DNA from: Spirochaetota bacterium
GTDB taxonomy: Bacteria > Spirochaetota > UBA4802 > UBA5550
Assembly: GCA_016933025.1 (NCBI GenBank)
Contig: JAFGBT010000019.1
Span: forward strand, 62,001-126,000
Length of the DNA: 64,000 bases
Direction of reading: 5' to 3'
Shown here: piece after piece, positions 1 to 9,254 of the stretch
Numbering within the stretch: position 1 is the first letter of the stretch
How the letters are laid out: each line of letters opens with the position of its first letter
Program-made: the position numbers and the translations under genes
The notes under the pieces: generated by a model
Databases searched by the model: none
What the model saw: only the letters and a program-made list of their open reading frames with translations
Told to the model about the DNA's origin: nothing

Positions 1-1803
1 TTTATGCGCGACGGTCCGGTTGATCTCTCCGGAACATGGGGGTTCTACTGGAAGCGGCTATATGACGGGGGGGCTTCCCCGTTCCCGCACCATCCCGACG
101 CCTATATCCCCGTGCCGGGAATTTGGAACGGGCTTCACGTGCGAGGGCGGGAACTACGGGGAGACGGATACGGGACATACCGACTCCGGGTACTGCTTCC
201 CAGGCGGGGGGACCCTGATGACCGGCAAAAACTGGCGGTCATGGTTCATGATATGGGAACCGCCTATTCACTCTTCTTCGGCGGATCCCGGGTAGGCGGG
301 GGCGGCGTTGTTGGCAGAACAGCGGGATCGGCGCGTCCCGGCTACTGGCCGGATGTTTTCGAGTTTTACGCCGAAGATCATCTGGACATCGCGCTTCAGA
401 TTTCAAATTTTCATCACCGTAAGGGCGGGGCCTGGGAAAAAATAGTTATCGGCCCCGCTTCCCGGCTACACGAACTGCGGGAACAGAGGATCACATGCGA
501 TTTTTTCCTTTTCGGCGCGATCATCCTTATGGGTGCCTATCACCTGGTAATATTCTGCCTCAGGAAGAAAGAGAGATCATGCCTCTACTTCGGCCTATTC
601 TGCCTTCTGATTGCCGTGCGGATCATGGTGACGGGAGAGTATTATGTGGTGAGGATGGTGCCGTCGATTTCATGGGAATTACTGCTCTGCATCGAGTATA
701 TTACATTTTACGCAAGCGTCCCGCTTTTTTTCCTATTCCTGCGCACCATGTTTCCTGAGGAATTTACCGCACAGACCCAGGCGGCCATCGTCGCCGCAGG
801 CGCCCTCTTCTGCAGTTTTGTCCTCCTCCTGCCGTCACGGTATTATACCAGCACCATGCAGACGTATCAGCTTTTGTCTGTATGCATCTGTCTTCACAGT
901 CTCGGCGCGCTGGGACGCGCCCTTCTCCGGAAGAGGGAAGGTTCTCTGCTTATTATCCTGGGGTTTATTATTCTGTTTGTAACGGTCATTAATGATTTTT
1001 TACAGAGCAATATGCTGGTGCGGACCGGGTACCTGGTCCCGTTCGGCCTTTTCCTCTTTATTTTTTTGCAGGCCGCATTTCTTTCACTCCGCTTCTCGCG
1101 GGCATATAATGCCGTTGAACACCTTACCGGTGAGCTTGAGCAGAAGAACATGAGGCTGGTCGAGCTCATCAGGGACAATGAGGAGGCGCGATGCAAGCTT
1201 CTTCAAGAACGGATGGGCCCTCACTTTCTATTCAACGCGCTCAACACCGTCCACTCCCTTCTCCGGAAGGACAGCCAGCTGGCGGACGAGGCGGTAATAA
1301 TGCTGGCCGATAACTACCGGTTCCTCATAGACAACTCGTTTCTCCCCCTGATACCCTTTGACTCGGAATGGCAGTTCGTGAAAAACTACCTGAAGCTTGA
1401 GGAACTCAGGTTCCGGGATTCGCTGTCGGTTTGCATGGAGCGGCAGGGCGATTTTACCGGAATATCAGTCCCTCCTCTGGTTCTCCAGCCGCTGGTGGAG
1501 AACGCGCTGAAGCACGGAATACAGAGACGCGGCGGCAGTGGTACGGTTCGGGTCTGCGCGGAACGCGTCGGCGGAACCCTGCGAATTATTGTGTGGGACA
1601 ATGGGCCGGGGCTTGCCTCGACCGCCGATGTTTTTTCACGCTCGCTGGGCAACATCCGGAAGCGGTTGAGTTATTATTATAATGATGTTGATATCACTCT
1701 GAATGCAGAGGCGAATGGCGTGGCGGCAAGGGTGATGTTTGTCCCTGGCGCCATGAAAAAACAGATGATAGAGAAGGACGAACGAAGGGATTATGGACAC
1801 TGA
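1..1803 (+). CDS. 7TMR-DISM sensor histidine kinase, LytS type (5' end cut off)
   Basis: Membrane sensor kinase, partner of the response regulator that overlaps its end. The N-terminal ~160 residues form a beta-rich extracellular domain like the carbohydrate-binding-like sensor part of 7TMR-DISM receptors (starts in LSGTWGFYWK). About seven hydrophobic helices follow (roughly residues 165-375), then a short coiled coil. The His_kinase-type domain has the phospho-acceptor in RMGPHFLFNALNTV (His near residue 407 counted from base 4), and the ATPase domain has LVENALKHGI and DNGPGL. The frame is open to the window edge and no signal peptide is present, so the true start lies upstream. The kinase class normally pairs with LytTR regulators, as here. 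The ligand is unknown. Confidence 0.88.
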   Translation, partial: FMRDGPVDLSGTWGFYWKRLYDGGASPFPHHPDAYIPVPGIWNGLHVRGRELRGDGYGTYRLRVLLPRRGDPDDRQKLAVMVHDMGTAYSLFFGGSRVGGGGVVGRTAGSARPGYWPDVFEFYAEDHLDIALQISNFHHRKGGAWEKIVIGPASRLHELREQRITCDFFLFGAIILMGAYHLVIFCLRKKERSCLYFGLFCLLIAVRIMVTGEYYVVRMVPSISWELLLCIEYITFYASVPLFFLFLRTMFPEEFTAQTQAAIVAAGALFCSFVLLLPSRYYTSTMQTYQLLSVCICLHSLGALGRALLRKREGSLLIILGFIILFVTVINDFLQSNMLVRTGYLVPFGLFLFIFLQAAFLSLRFSRAYNAVEHLTGELEQKNMRLVELIRDNEEARCKLLQERMGPHFLFNALNTVHSLLRKDSQLADEAVIMLADNYRFLIDNSFLPLIPFDSEWQFVKNYLKLEELRFRDSLSVCMERQGDFTGISVPPLVLQPLVENALKHGIQRRGGSGTVRVCAERVGGTLRIIVWDNGPGLASTADVFSRSLGNIRKRLSYYYNDVDITLNAEANGVAARVMFVPGAMKKQMIEKDERRDYGH

Positions 1804-2527
1804 TCAGACGTATTCGGTCTTCATCGCAGAAGACGAAATGCCGGCCCGCGAGCTTATCCTTGACTATATTCTCGCGTGGCCCGAACTCAGGATTTCCGGG
1901 ATAGCCAAAAACGGGGAGGACGCGTTTAAGAAATTATCGGGCCGGACCTATGACCTCGTGCTCATGGATATTCATCTCCCCCGGATGACCGGCATTGAAG
2001 TGCTGGAAAGGCTGAAGGTGATGCCGTACCTGATATTCACCACAGCGTACGAGAGATACGCGATCCGCGCGTTCGAGGTGGGCGCGGTCGATTATCTCCT
2101 GAAGCCGATCACCGCCGAGCGGTTCAACCGGTCGATAGAAAAATTTCTGCATATGCGGAGAGCCGCCTGCAGCAGGCCTGCTGCGGACCCGGAGGCCGGT
2201 TTTGCCGTGAAGGACGGCGGCAAGCATTATATTCTTCCGTATCAGGATATAGTCAGTGTCTCGTCCCACGGCAAGAGCTCCGTAATCCATACGGTCGCGG
2301 AAGACCACAAGGCGCCCATTATTCTAAAAAAGTTCGAGGAAAAGGCTCCTTCCCAAACATTTGTAAGGATACACAAACAGCATATCGTGAATCTCAGGTA
2401 TATTGCCGCGCTTGAATATTATATCGGCGGGCAGTATATTGCGTTCCTGAAAGACGAGGATGAAAGTGCTCTCCCGGTCGGAAAAAAGTACGCCCCCCTT
2501 CTCAAGGCGCGATTCAACATGGATTAA
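1793..2527 (+). CDS. LytTR-family response regulator
   Basis: DNA-binding response regulator of LytR/AgrA type. The receiver domain covers residues ~8-125: acidic pocket IAEDE, phospho-acceptor Asp59 in LVLMDIHLP, switch residues in FTTAYE and conserved Lys104 in YLLKPI. A LytTR domain follows (~residues 140-244), recognisable from IVSVSSHGKSSVIHT, FVRIHKQHIVNL and LPVGKKYAPLL. It overlaps the sensor kinase gene by 11 bases, and GAAGGG sits just upstream of the ATG. Overlap and domain types make the two a two-component system. Target promoters cannot be told from the window. Confidence 0.92.
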   Translation: MDTDQTYSVFIAEDEMPARELILDYILAWPELRISGIAKNGEDAFKKLSGRTYDLVLMDIHLPRMTGIEVLERLKVMPYLIFTTAYERYAIRAFEVGAVDYLLKPITAERFNRSIEKFLHMRRAACSRPAADPEAGFAVKDGGKHYILPYQDIVSVSSHGKSSVIHTVAEDHKAPIILKKFEEKAPSQTFVRIHKQHIVNLRYIAALEYYIGGQYIAFLKDEDESALPVGKKYAPLLKARFNMD

Positions 2528-2583
2528 AAAACCGCGCGTCCATTTGCAAATCCTCCATTTTTTGATAAAATAATTGAACTTTT

Positions 2584-2613
2584 TTGCCGGGAATTCACTC
2601 TCATGAGTATATT
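2584..2613 (+). promoter_or_regulatory. Possible sigma-70 promoter for the 2645 gene
   Basis: TTGCCG, 18-base spacer, TATATT, about 30 bases upstream of the ATG at 2645. It is by-eye matching only; the -35 box is imperfect. Confidence 0.35.
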
Positions 2614-2644
2614 ATCATATATTCTTCAGCCCGGGGGTCATTGT

Positions 2645-3901
2645 ATGAATAAAATCATATATGCGGTGTCACTGCTCCTGATCGCGACCGTTGTGTATGC
2701 CGATCAGATATTTCTCAGCGATGGAACGTCGGTCAAAGGCACTGTTATACAGGTTACCGACAGGGAAATTGAATACGACCCAGAGGGAGACCGGGCTTTT
2801 GACGTTGTTGACCGGAGCAGCGTGACGAAGATCGTGTATGCCGACGGCCGTGTGGTCAGTTACCAGACGGACAGGCTTTATCGCGACGACGGCACATACG
2901 TGCGGGGCACGGTTATACGGGTGACAAAGGACGAGATTACCTACCTGCCCGAGGGGGAGACGAATCAGGCTACGGTGCCGCGCGAAACGATGAGCCATAT
3001 AGAATACAGCGACGGCAAGGTCGTCTATATAACGAAAAAACAGGAAGCCGACGGCGAGTCCGCCGTGGAGCAGTTTGAAGAGAAGGTCCAGACCGGCGGA
3101 TTCATCGACTCGTGGGTCCGCATTGCCGGGTTCGGGAGCTTTGGCGGTCCTTCAAAGGGGCTGTTTGACAGGGAGCGGCGCGTATTTCGCGCGTACAAGG
3201 CCGATCTCATCAGGGCCTATGTTATCCCAAGGGATTATCAGTTCACAAACATATACGGGTCCGGCGGCGGTGAAGTGGATTTACTGCTGCCGGCGATCAA
3301 GTTCAAACAGAAACGGGGATTCGACTTCACCGGCATAAAGTTCGGCGTGAGGGGGCGGTACGGGTTCACGTTCGTCGAGAGCCTGATCGTCAACGATGAT
3401 TCCTATTTCAGGTCGACCGAGGGAGATGAGCTGATCCGCGCAAAGCTCCTGAGCTACCACCACTGGGCTGTGGGCCCGGTGATGAACCTCGTCTTCTCCC
3501 CCAGGAACAACGTCTTCAATTTTATATTGAATTTCTACGCGGTCGGCGGGCAGATATTTGACGGACACCTGCGCGCGGCGGCGGCTCTCCGGAGCTCGCG
3601 CTGGCTCGCGGCCGAAATGTACGGCGTGTTCGGCCCACCGTTTCTTCCCCGCGAACTCGCCAATGTCACGAATTCCGTCTATTTCAACAAAACGCGTTTC
3701 AGCGGGTATACGATTCGCTGTGGCTTCGGCCCGCATGTCACCCTGAACCGATATGTACCCATCATGCTCGGCCTGAATATCACCTATGCCTACTCAAACA
3801 TCAGCCTGGGGAGGGCCCTGCCGATTTATTATGACGGGAACAAACGTGCCGCCCACCACGAGGTTGGGGCGGAGATATCCGTCGGCTTCCATGTGCTATA
3901 A
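2645..3901 (+). CDS. Exported protein with two tandem N-terminal repeats, probable outer-membrane or periplasmic
   Basis: Unrecognised exported protein of 418 residues. The ATG at 2645 is preferred over one 42 bases upstream because it follows a GGGGG stretch and opens directly into a signal peptide (hydrophobic run ending VVYADQ). After the signal come two similar ~48-residue units, each of the form DGT-x-V-x-GTVI-x-V-x(3)-EI-x-Y-x-PEG and ending in a YADGRVV/YSDGKVV strand. The larger C-terminal part (from ~residue 165) is rich in aromatic and glycine-containing beta-strand-like segments and ends in VGAEISVGFHVL, like an outer-membrane barrel end, though a barrel is not proven. It follows the two-component genes by ~120 bases and may be their target. 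No function assigned. Confidence 0.7.
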   Translation: MNKIIYAVSLLLIATVVYADQIFLSDGTSVKGTVIQVTDREIEYDPEGDRAFDVVDRSSVTKIVYADGRVVSYQTDRLYRDDGTYVRGTVIRVTKDEITYLPEGETNQATVPRETMSHIEYSDGKVVYITKKQEADGESAVEQFEEKVQTGGFIDSWVRIAGFGSFGGPSKGLFDRERRVFRAYKADLIRAYVIPRDYQFTNIYGSGGGEVDLLLPAIKFKQKRGFDFTGIKFGVRGRYGFTFVESLIVNDDSYFRSTEGDELIRAKLLSYHHWAVGPVMNLVFSPRNNVFNFILNFYAVGGQIFDGHLRAAAALRSSRWLAAEMYGVFGPPFLPRELANVTNSVYFNKTRFSGYTIRCGFGPHVTLNRYVPIMLGLNITYAYSNISLGRALPIYYDGNKRAAHHEVGAEISVGFHVL

Positions 3902-3904
3902 TGC

Positions 3905-3930
3905 GTGCGGGCGGTTTGCGCCGCCCGCAC
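3905..3930 (+). terminator. GC-rich hairpin after the 2645-3901 gene
   Basis: Perfect 10-bp stem GTGCGGGCGG / CCGCCCGCAC with a 6-base loop, starting 3 bases after the stop codon. The run of T after the stem is poor, so it is a terminator-like hairpin rather than a textbook one. Confidence 0.55.
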
Positions 3931-3977
3931 TGTATAGTCCTTGACATAAATGAGTTCCCGCTTCATTTCATATCAGC

Positions 3978-5405
3978 ATGAGAATTGCGCTGGTGCATCC
4001 CGCCGGATCGAACTGGATCAAGGGCAAACAGGATCTCGCGGCCGTCGCCAACCGTATGGCGCCGATCGGGCTTCTCTCGATCGCCGCCTATCTCGAGCGC
4101 GATGGCCATGAGGTGCTCATCCATGACTGCCTGGGGCCCCGCGCGGTGGCCGGCCCGGAGAAGAACGCGGCCGCGATCCTCTCGCTTAATCCGGACATCG
4201 TCGGGTTTTCGGCAACCACATCCGGGTTCCTGGACGGGTACCGGCTGGCGTCCCTGATCAAGAAGAAACGGCCGGACATAGTCACCGTTTTCGGCGGGGT
4301 CCACATATCGGCCCTGGGCGCCCCGCTGCTCGACCGGTATAAGGATATCGATTACCTGTGCATAGGCGAGGGAGAAGTCACCCTTGCCGATCTGGCAGGC
4401 GGTCGCGATCCGAAAGACATAGAGGGACTGGCGTGGAGAAACGGCGGGCGCGGAGCGGCCAACCCGACGCGCACGCAGATCCCTGACCTTGATTCCCTTC
4501 CCTTTCCTGCGTATGAGAGGCTCGCGGGGTTTCCCGGGGGCTACAACCTCCCTCTGTTCAGCTACATCCGGACGCCCGGCGCCACCATGATCACCAGCCG
4601 CGGCTGTCCCTATCAGTGTAGCTACTGCGACCGATCGGTGTTCAGGAGGGGGTTTCGCTACAATTCAGCCGGATATATCTACGAGCATATGAGGTATCTT
4701 CGCGAGCGCTTCGGCGTGAGGCACGTCAATATCTACGATGACCTCTTCACCCTTAACCGGCAGAGGATCGAGGAGCTCTGCGGCCTGCTGGCGTCGCGTC
4801 CGCTGGGCATTAACTTCAACTGCGCCGTGCGGGTCGGCCACGCGGACGAAGCATTGCTCGGCTTTTTAAAAGAGTCGGGGTGCCTGATGGTGTCGGTCGG
4901 CATCGAGTCGGCAGACGCGGACATGCTCAGGAGGCACAAATCAGGCGTCAACCTTGATGCGGTAGAGGAGACGGTGGCGCGGATTAAGAAGCACGGCCTT
5001 CGCGTCAAGGGGCTTTTCATGATGGGGCTCCCGGGCGAGACCGAGGAGACAATCAGGAAGACGAGCGACTTTATCGTTTCCCTCGGCCTTGACGATATGA
5101 ACATGGCCAAGTTCACGCCATTTCCCGGCGCTCCCATCTGGGCCGGCATCGAGGAGGAGGGGAGCCTTGAGAACGACTGGCAGCAGATGAACTGCCTCAA
5201 TTTTGTCTTCGTTCCAAAGGGAATATCCTCGCGTGAGCGGCTTGACCGCCTCTACAACGAGCACGTGAAGCGCTTTTACTCCGGGAAAGAGTGGCGGAGA
5301 ACATTCGCGCGGCGCCTATGGCAGCATCGGTGGAGCCTCTGGTACCTGGTAAAACATCTGCCGTCATTCGCCAGAGCGAAAAAGAATTTTGAACCGGGGG
5401 AATGA
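3978..5405 (+). CDS. B12-binding-type radical SAM enzyme, BchE-like
   Basis: Radical SAM enzyme of the anaerobic cyclase (BchE/P-methylase) architecture. Residues ~1-150 form a Rossmann-like cobalamin-binding-type domain (IVGFSATTSGF, VTVFGGVH, YLCIGEGE), but the usual DxHxxG loop His is absent (HDCLGP). The radical SAM domain carries the [4Fe-4S] ligands Cys210, Cys214 and Cys217 in RGCPYQCSYC, followed by GIESADADML and GLFMMGLPGETEETI motifs. Family members do methylations, ring closures and other C-H chemistry; the substrate here is unknown. It is the first gene of the biosynthetic region, ~115 bases upstream of the acyl ligase, so a lipid or polyketide substrate is inferred. Confidence 0.85.
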   Translation: MRIALVHPAGSNWIKGKQDLAAVANRMAPIGLLSIAAYLERDGHEVLIHDCLGPRAVAGPEKNAAAILSLNPDIVGFSATTSGFLDGYRLASLIKKKRPDIVTVFGGVHISALGAPLLDRYKDIDYLCIGEGEVTLADLAGGRDPKDIEGLAWRNGGRGAANPTRTQIPDLDSLPFPAYERLAGFPGGYNLPLFSYIRTPGATMITSRGCPYQCSYCDRSVFRRGFRYNSAGYIYEHMRYLRERFGVRHVNIYDDLFTLNRQRIEELCGLLASRPLGINFNCAVRVGHADEALLGFLKESGCLMVSVGIESADADMLRRHKSGVNLDAVEETVARIKKHGLRVKGLFMMGLPGETEETIRKTSDFIVSLGLDDMNMAKFTPFPGAPIWAGIEEEGSLENDWQQMNCLNFVFVPKGISSRERLDRLYNEHVKRFYSGKEWRRTFARRLWQHRWSLWYLVKHLPSFARAKKNFEPGE

Positions 5406-5445
5406 CGACCTCGCCATCGCGGTGCCGTCATAGAGGTCTGTTGCA

Positions 5446-5480
5446 CCTCCCCCCAACCCCCCCGGAGGGGGGCTTGGGAT
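5446..5480. repeat. Half copy of the interspersed GC-rich hairpin repeat
   Basis: One C-run/G-run hairpin (CCCCCC..GGAGGGGGGCTT) in the spacer between the radical SAM and ligase genes. It matches one arm of the two-hairpin elements at 27703-27776 and 62553-62648. Confidence 0.6.
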
Positions 5481-5519
5481 ACAGCCTCGAATCATAATGA
5501 ATTGATTGGTTAATCTAAT

Positions 5520-6902
5520 ATGGATATAACAAACCTGATTGAAAGAATACTTTCTGGACCGTCCGATCCGGATAAGGAATTTGTCCCGGCTGTCCATACC
5601 TACGCTGACGTGTACGCCATGGCGGCCTGGATCGCATCGAGGTTTTCCTCGCCCGAGGCCGGGGGCAGGCCGGTCTGTGTCTGTTCCGAGGACAGGGGCA
5701 TCATCGCCGCGTCTATGCTCGCGTCGCTTGCGGGCGGTCCGGTCTGTATCCTCCCCTATTCCCTGTCGGAACAGGTCATCGGGGAGACCCGCGCGGCCGT
5801 TCCGTTCAGTCATGCCATTGTCGACTCTCCCGCCGATCTGCCCGATGACGTCGCCGGCATTGTGCCCGGGCGCGGCTTATGGCGCCCGCCTTCGGCCGGA
5901 CGCGCCAGGGACCTGAACTCCATATTTCTGCGTATGTTCACGGGCGGATCAACCGGGAAGCCGAAGGCCTGGTCGAAGACGCCGGTGAATATGTTCGCCG
6001 AGGCCGGCTATCAGGCCGAAAAATACGGATTTTCGCGCGATGACCTGGTCGCTTCGACCGTGCCGCCCTATCACATCTATGGCCTCCTCTACACGGTCAT
6101 GGCCCCGTTCATCGGATCGTCCTCGGTCCTGGAAGGGACCTATGTGTATCCGCATGAGATCGCGGCGGTGCTCAAGGAAAAGCCGGTTAGCATTTTGGTG
6201 AGCGTGCCCGTGCATTACCGGATCGTCAACGGTGTCGCTTTTGACGCGTCGCGCCTCAGGCTTGCGTTTTCCTCCGCCGGTCCGCTCGATCCTTCGGATG
6301 GTGCCGCCTTCCACCGGCAGACCGGGGTGGGCCCGGAGGAGATTTTCGGCTCGACCGAGACAGGGGGGATCGCCTGTAAATCCTCCGCCGTCGGCCGCAC
6401 CATCCTGGAGCCCTTTGAGTGCCTCGAGTGGAAAATAAGCGATGACAGGCTCTGCGTGAAGTCCCCGTTTGTCTCGCCCGATCTTCCCGTGGACGGCGAT
6501 GGATTTTTTGTCACCGGGGACCGGATTGCCGCGGCCGGTGATGGACGCTTCACCCTCCTGGGAAGGGCGGACGGCGTGATCAAGGTCGGCGGAAAAAGGG
6601 TTGATTTAAACAGCGTACAGGATAAGATAAAGCTGATTCCAGGAGTGCGCGACGCGTTTCTCTTTTCCCTGCGGGGCAGGGCGGGGAGGGGCGCCGATAT
6701 CGCGGCCGTCGTCGAGACGGACATGGACGAGACGGAACTGAGGCGGCTCTTCAACGGCGTTCTTGAGCAGTACGCCATGCCGCGCCGCCTGCGGATCGTC
6801 GATAAAATCCCGACCACATCGACCGGCAAATACGACCGCGAAGCGATCACGAAGCTCCTCGAATTTGACCGAAAACAAAGAGAAGAATGCGATGGGCGAT
6901 AA
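5520..6902 (+). CDS. AMP-dependent acyl ligase (acyl-CoA/acyl-ACP synthetase family)
   Basis: Adenylate-forming enzyme of the ANL superfamily, which activates a carboxylic acid as acyl-AMP and transfers it to CoA or an ACP. The P-loop-like motif FTGGSTGKPKAWSKT is at ~residue 140, the A5 motif FGSTETGG at ~277, the hinge region TGDRIAA..LLGRADGVIKVGGKRV at ~325-360, and the catalytic lysine motif PTTSTGKYDR near the C-terminus (~437). At 460 residues it is short for the family, like the ligases of aryl polyene and other type II clusters. It overlaps fabD by 11 bases, so the two are co-translated. Acid specificity cannot be read from sequence. Possible roles are starter-unit loading and recycling of free acids. 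Confidence 0.88.
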   Translation: MDITNLIERILSGPSDPDKEFVPAVHTYADVYAMAAWIASRFSSPEAGGRPVCVCSEDRGIIAASMLASLAGGPVCILPYSLSEQVIGETRAAVPFSHAIVDSPADLPDDVAGIVPGRGLWRPPSAGRARDLNSIFLRMFTGGSTGKPKAWSKTPVNMFAEAGYQAEKYGFSRDDLVASTVPPYHIYGLLYTVMAPFIGSSSVLEGTYVYPHEIAAVLKEKPVSILVSVPVHYRIVNGVAFDASRLRLAFSSAGPLDPSDGAAFHRQTGVGPEEIFGSTETGGIACKSSAVGRTILEPFECLEWKISDDRLCVKSPFVSPDLPVDGDGFFVTGDRIAAAGDGRFTLLGRADGVIKVGGKRVDLNSVQDKIKLIPGVRDAFLFSLRGRAGRGADIAAVVETDMDETELRRLFNGVLEQYAMPRRLRIVDKIPTTSTGKYDREAITKLLEFDRKQREECDGR

Positions 6903-7806
6903 AACGGTATATATGTTCCCGGGGCAGGGGTCGCAGTCGGTCGGCATGCGGACGAAGCTCGGCGCCATGACCTCCGAGCAGAAGGAGCTCTTCAGCGCGG
7001 CCGATTACATCCTCGGCTTTCCCCTGACCGCCCTGATGGACGACGGTCCTGACGAGGAGCTGACCAGGACCTCCAACACCCAGCCGTCGCTTCTCGTCAT
7101 GGGAATGGCGTACGCCCGGGCGCTGGACGCGCGGGGATATCGGGCCGATATCGTCATGGGCCATTCGCTCGGGGAATACACGGCCCTGGTCCACGGCGGG
7201 GTGCTCGATTTCAGCGACGCGGTGCGGATCGTGCGGCGGCGCGGCGAGTTGATGGAAACGGCGGTGAAGAACAGCCCGGGCAAGATGGCCGCGGTCATCG
7301 GCATGGAACGGGCGAAGCTCGAGTCCGTCATAGCCGAGTGCTCCGCCGCAGGCGTCATTGAAATCACCAATTTCAATTCTCCGGTGCAGGTGGTCCTTTC
7401 CGGCGAGTCGGCTGCGGTCGACCGGGCGGTGGGCCTGATCAACGAGAGCGCCACGGCCAAGGCGGTCGAACTCAACGTGTCCGCGCCCTTCCATTCATCC
7501 CTCATGAAGCCGATCGCCGACGAGTTCAGGGGCTTCCTCGCCGATTTTTCCTTCAATGAGCCGAAGGCGGAGTTCATCGACAACGTGACGGGACTTGCGG
7601 AGCGCGACACGGATAAGATCCGGGACAAGCTGGTGCTTCAGCTGTCGAGCCCGGTACGCTGGGAACAGTCGGTCGTCACCGCCTTCGAGGCGGGCGCCGG
7701 CACTTTTATCGAATCAGGTCCGGGGACCGTTCTGTCGGGGCTGGTGAAGCGGATCGTTAAGGACTGCAGGATACTTACCGCCGAGAAGGCGCTGAAAGGG
7801 GCCTGA
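6892..7806 (+). CDS. fabD: Malonyl-CoA:ACP transacylase
   Basis: Moves malonyl from CoA to holo-ACP to supply extender units. The ATG at 6892 (MGDKTVYMFPGQGSQ) is chosen because it follows an AAAGAGAAG ribosome site, gives the standard FabD N-terminus and yields 304 residues, normal for the family. The nucleophile is Ser92 in GHSLGEYTALV. RRRGELM (substrate-carboxylate Arg region), the second catalytic His in APFHSSLM and the C-terminal ESGPGTVLSGLVKR are all present. It overlaps the acyl ligase gene by 11 bases and converges on plsY with a single base between stops. It may serve the cluster specifically or housekeeping fatty acid synthesis. Confidence 0.95.
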   Translation: MGDKTVYMFPGQGSQSVGMRTKLGAMTSEQKELFSAADYILGFPLTALMDDGPDEELTRTSNTQPSLLVMGMAYARALDARGYRADIVMGHSLGEYTALVHGGVLDFSDAVRIVRRRGELMETAVKNSPGKMAAVIGMERAKLESVIAECSAAGVIEITNFNSPVQVVLSGESAAVDRAVGLINESATAKAVELNVSAPFHSSLMKPIADEFRGFLADFSFNEPKAEFIDNVTGLAERDTDKIRDKLVLQLSSPVRWEQSVVTAFEAGAGTFIESGPGTVLSGLVKRIVKDCRILTAEKALKGA

Positions 7807-7807
7807 T

Positions 7808-8416
7808 TCAATCCTCCTCTCCGGCATCGGCCTCCGGTGTTTCCGGGCCGCTTTTTTTCTCCCTCAGGGCTTCGATATTCTTTTTATGATTATATACGAT
7901 GAAGAGGGCCGTGAACGCCGTCCCGATAATTGCCGCCGGCCGCCAGCCGAGTTCAATCACGGTCGCGATTGCCAGCACGGCTATCATGACAAATGAGGCG
8001 ATGAAGGGCACCCTTCTCACGAGATAGGCGGCGACCCACGCAAGGCAGGCGACGGCCGCGCCGGCGGGAGTGAGGGCCGCGGTGAAGCCGAGGTAATTGG
8101 CCACGCCCTTACCGCCCTGGAAGCCGTGAAAGCAGGGATAGCGGTTGCCCAGGACCAGGGCGAGACCGGTCCACGGCACCTGCCCGGGCGTGAGGGCCCA
8201 TTGTGCGAGGAGCGCAACCAGCACTGCACGGCCGACGTCCAGGACCAGCACCAGGGCCGCCCAGTGGGGGCCGGCCATCCGATAGACATTGGTGGTGCCG
8301 GCGTTGCCGCTGAAGCCGTTCCGGGGGTCGCCCTTGCCGAGGATTCTGAAGAGCAGTATGGCAAAATTCACCGACCCGGCCAAGTATGCTATGATCATCA
8401 GGAATATGAGTTTCAT
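7808..8416 (-). CDS. plsY: Glycerol-3-phosphate acyltransferase PlsY
   Basis: Integral membrane acyl-phosphate:glycerol-3-phosphate acyltransferase, the first step of phospholipid synthesis. At 202 residues it is typical. The two cytoplasmic family motifs are visible: GSVNFAILL followed by FSGNAGTTNVYR (residues ~14-46) and GNRYPCFHGFQGGKGVAN (~90-108). The NHKKNI segment near residue 177 corresponds to the third motif. About five hydrophobic helices. The C-terminal ~20 residues are charged and acidic. Convergent with fabD. It links the region to glycerolipid assembly but may simply be housekeeping. Confidence 0.93.
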   Translation of the reverse strand: MKLIFLMIIAYLAGSVNFAILLFRILGKGDPRNGFSGNAGTTNVYRMAGPHWAALVLVLDVGRAVLVALLAQWALTPGQVPWTGLALVLGNRYPCFHGFQGGKGVANYLGFTAALTPAGAAVACLAWVAAYLVRRVPFIASFVMIAVLAIATVIELGWRPAAIIGTAFTALFIVYNHKKNIEALREKKSGPETPEADAGEED

Positions 8417-8570
8417 GGGTGTATTTCTCTTTCGTTATAACCGGTAATGGTAGTTCGTTTAACGCTGAATGTAATATTATCAGATTTAATAGAAGTATAT
8501 TTTTCTTCAACACATTTAAGGTTGTGTAAAAAATTTTTTCATCTATTAATTAAGACGGTTGAAAAAGTGA

Positions 8571-8597
8571 TTGATAATTTTTTACTATTGTTAAAAT
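8571..8597 (+). promoter_or_regulatory. Possible promoter of the AT-rich lipoprotein gene
   Basis: TTGATA, 15-base spacer, TAAAAT, inside a strongly AT-rich spacer 44 bases upstream of the ATG at 8641. The spacer is shorter than optimal. Confidence 0.35.
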
Positions 8598-8640
8598 AAT
8601 GAATGATTCTAAAATTACTGATAATGCAACAGGGGGCTAT

Positions 8641-9237
8641 ATGAAAAGGATCTTAATATTCGTAATGTTATGCGCATTTATTGTCGGATGTAGGACATTT
8701 GATGTTGTAGTTAAAAAAGACCCATTTAAAGGATCTACAGTGGTATCTGCCGACATGTGGCATAAAGTAACTGACAGCAGGATATTTGACAATCAACGTT
8801 TTGCTTATGAAAAAGAGATAAGGAATGGTAAAACGCTAATTCCGACTGCTTTTTTTCTTTTTCAAGCATATATTGTACCGTTGTGGGGGTATAATGGTGA
8901 AGATCTTGAAAAAAATATTTTCTTAGTCTGTGACAGCAAGAATTTTAAAGTTAGAATGAGTGAGTATAATAAAGTTGAACGGACTGATGTATCAGGTGGA
9001 GGTAGAACAGATTCATCAGGGAACTATAGATCCAGTGTTTCCACTACCAGGGTATGCACCATTACCGGTAAGTTTCAGTTAACGCCAGAAATTCAACAAG
9101 CAATATCGAAATGCAGCAAGTACATGATTAGATTTTATTTAGTTGGCGTTAACAACCCAATCACCTTGGAAGCCACACCAGCCCAATTGGAAGCGGTTAA
9201 GAAGTTCATTGCAACCAATGCCTCCAATATAAAATAA
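8641..9237 (+). CDS. Lipoprotein of unknown function on AT-rich DNA
   Basis: Unrecognised 198-residue protein. The ATG at 8641 is chosen over one 42 bases upstream because AGGGGG precedes it and it starts a lipoprotein signal: basic MKR, hydrophobic core, then FIVGC with the lipidation Cys at residue 17. The mature part has no family I recognise; a Ser/Gly-rich stretch lies in the middle (SGGGRTDSSGNYRSS). The gene and its flanks (about 8420-9340) are visibly AT-rich and use A/T-ending codons, unlike the GC-rich genes either side. It has its own promoter-like sequence and a strong terminator, so it reads as a self-contained insertion, possibly acquired by transfer. Confidence 0.75.
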   Translation: MKRILIFVMLCAFIVGCRTFDVVVKKDPFKGSTVVSADMWHKVTDSRIFDNQRFAYEKEIRNGKTLIPTAFFLFQAYIVPLWGYNGEDLEKNIFLVCDSKNFKVRMSEYNKVERTDVSGGGRTDSSGNYRSSVSTTRVCTITGKFQLTPEIQQAISKCSKYMIRFYLVGVNNPITLEATPAQLEAVKKFIATNASNIK

Positions 9238-9254
9238 TAACTATGCATAATGCG

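Noticed and set aside
3941..3969. Promoter before the BchE-like radical SAM gene
   Set aside because: A TTGACA is present at 3941-3946 but no acceptable -10 box lies at 16-18 bases.
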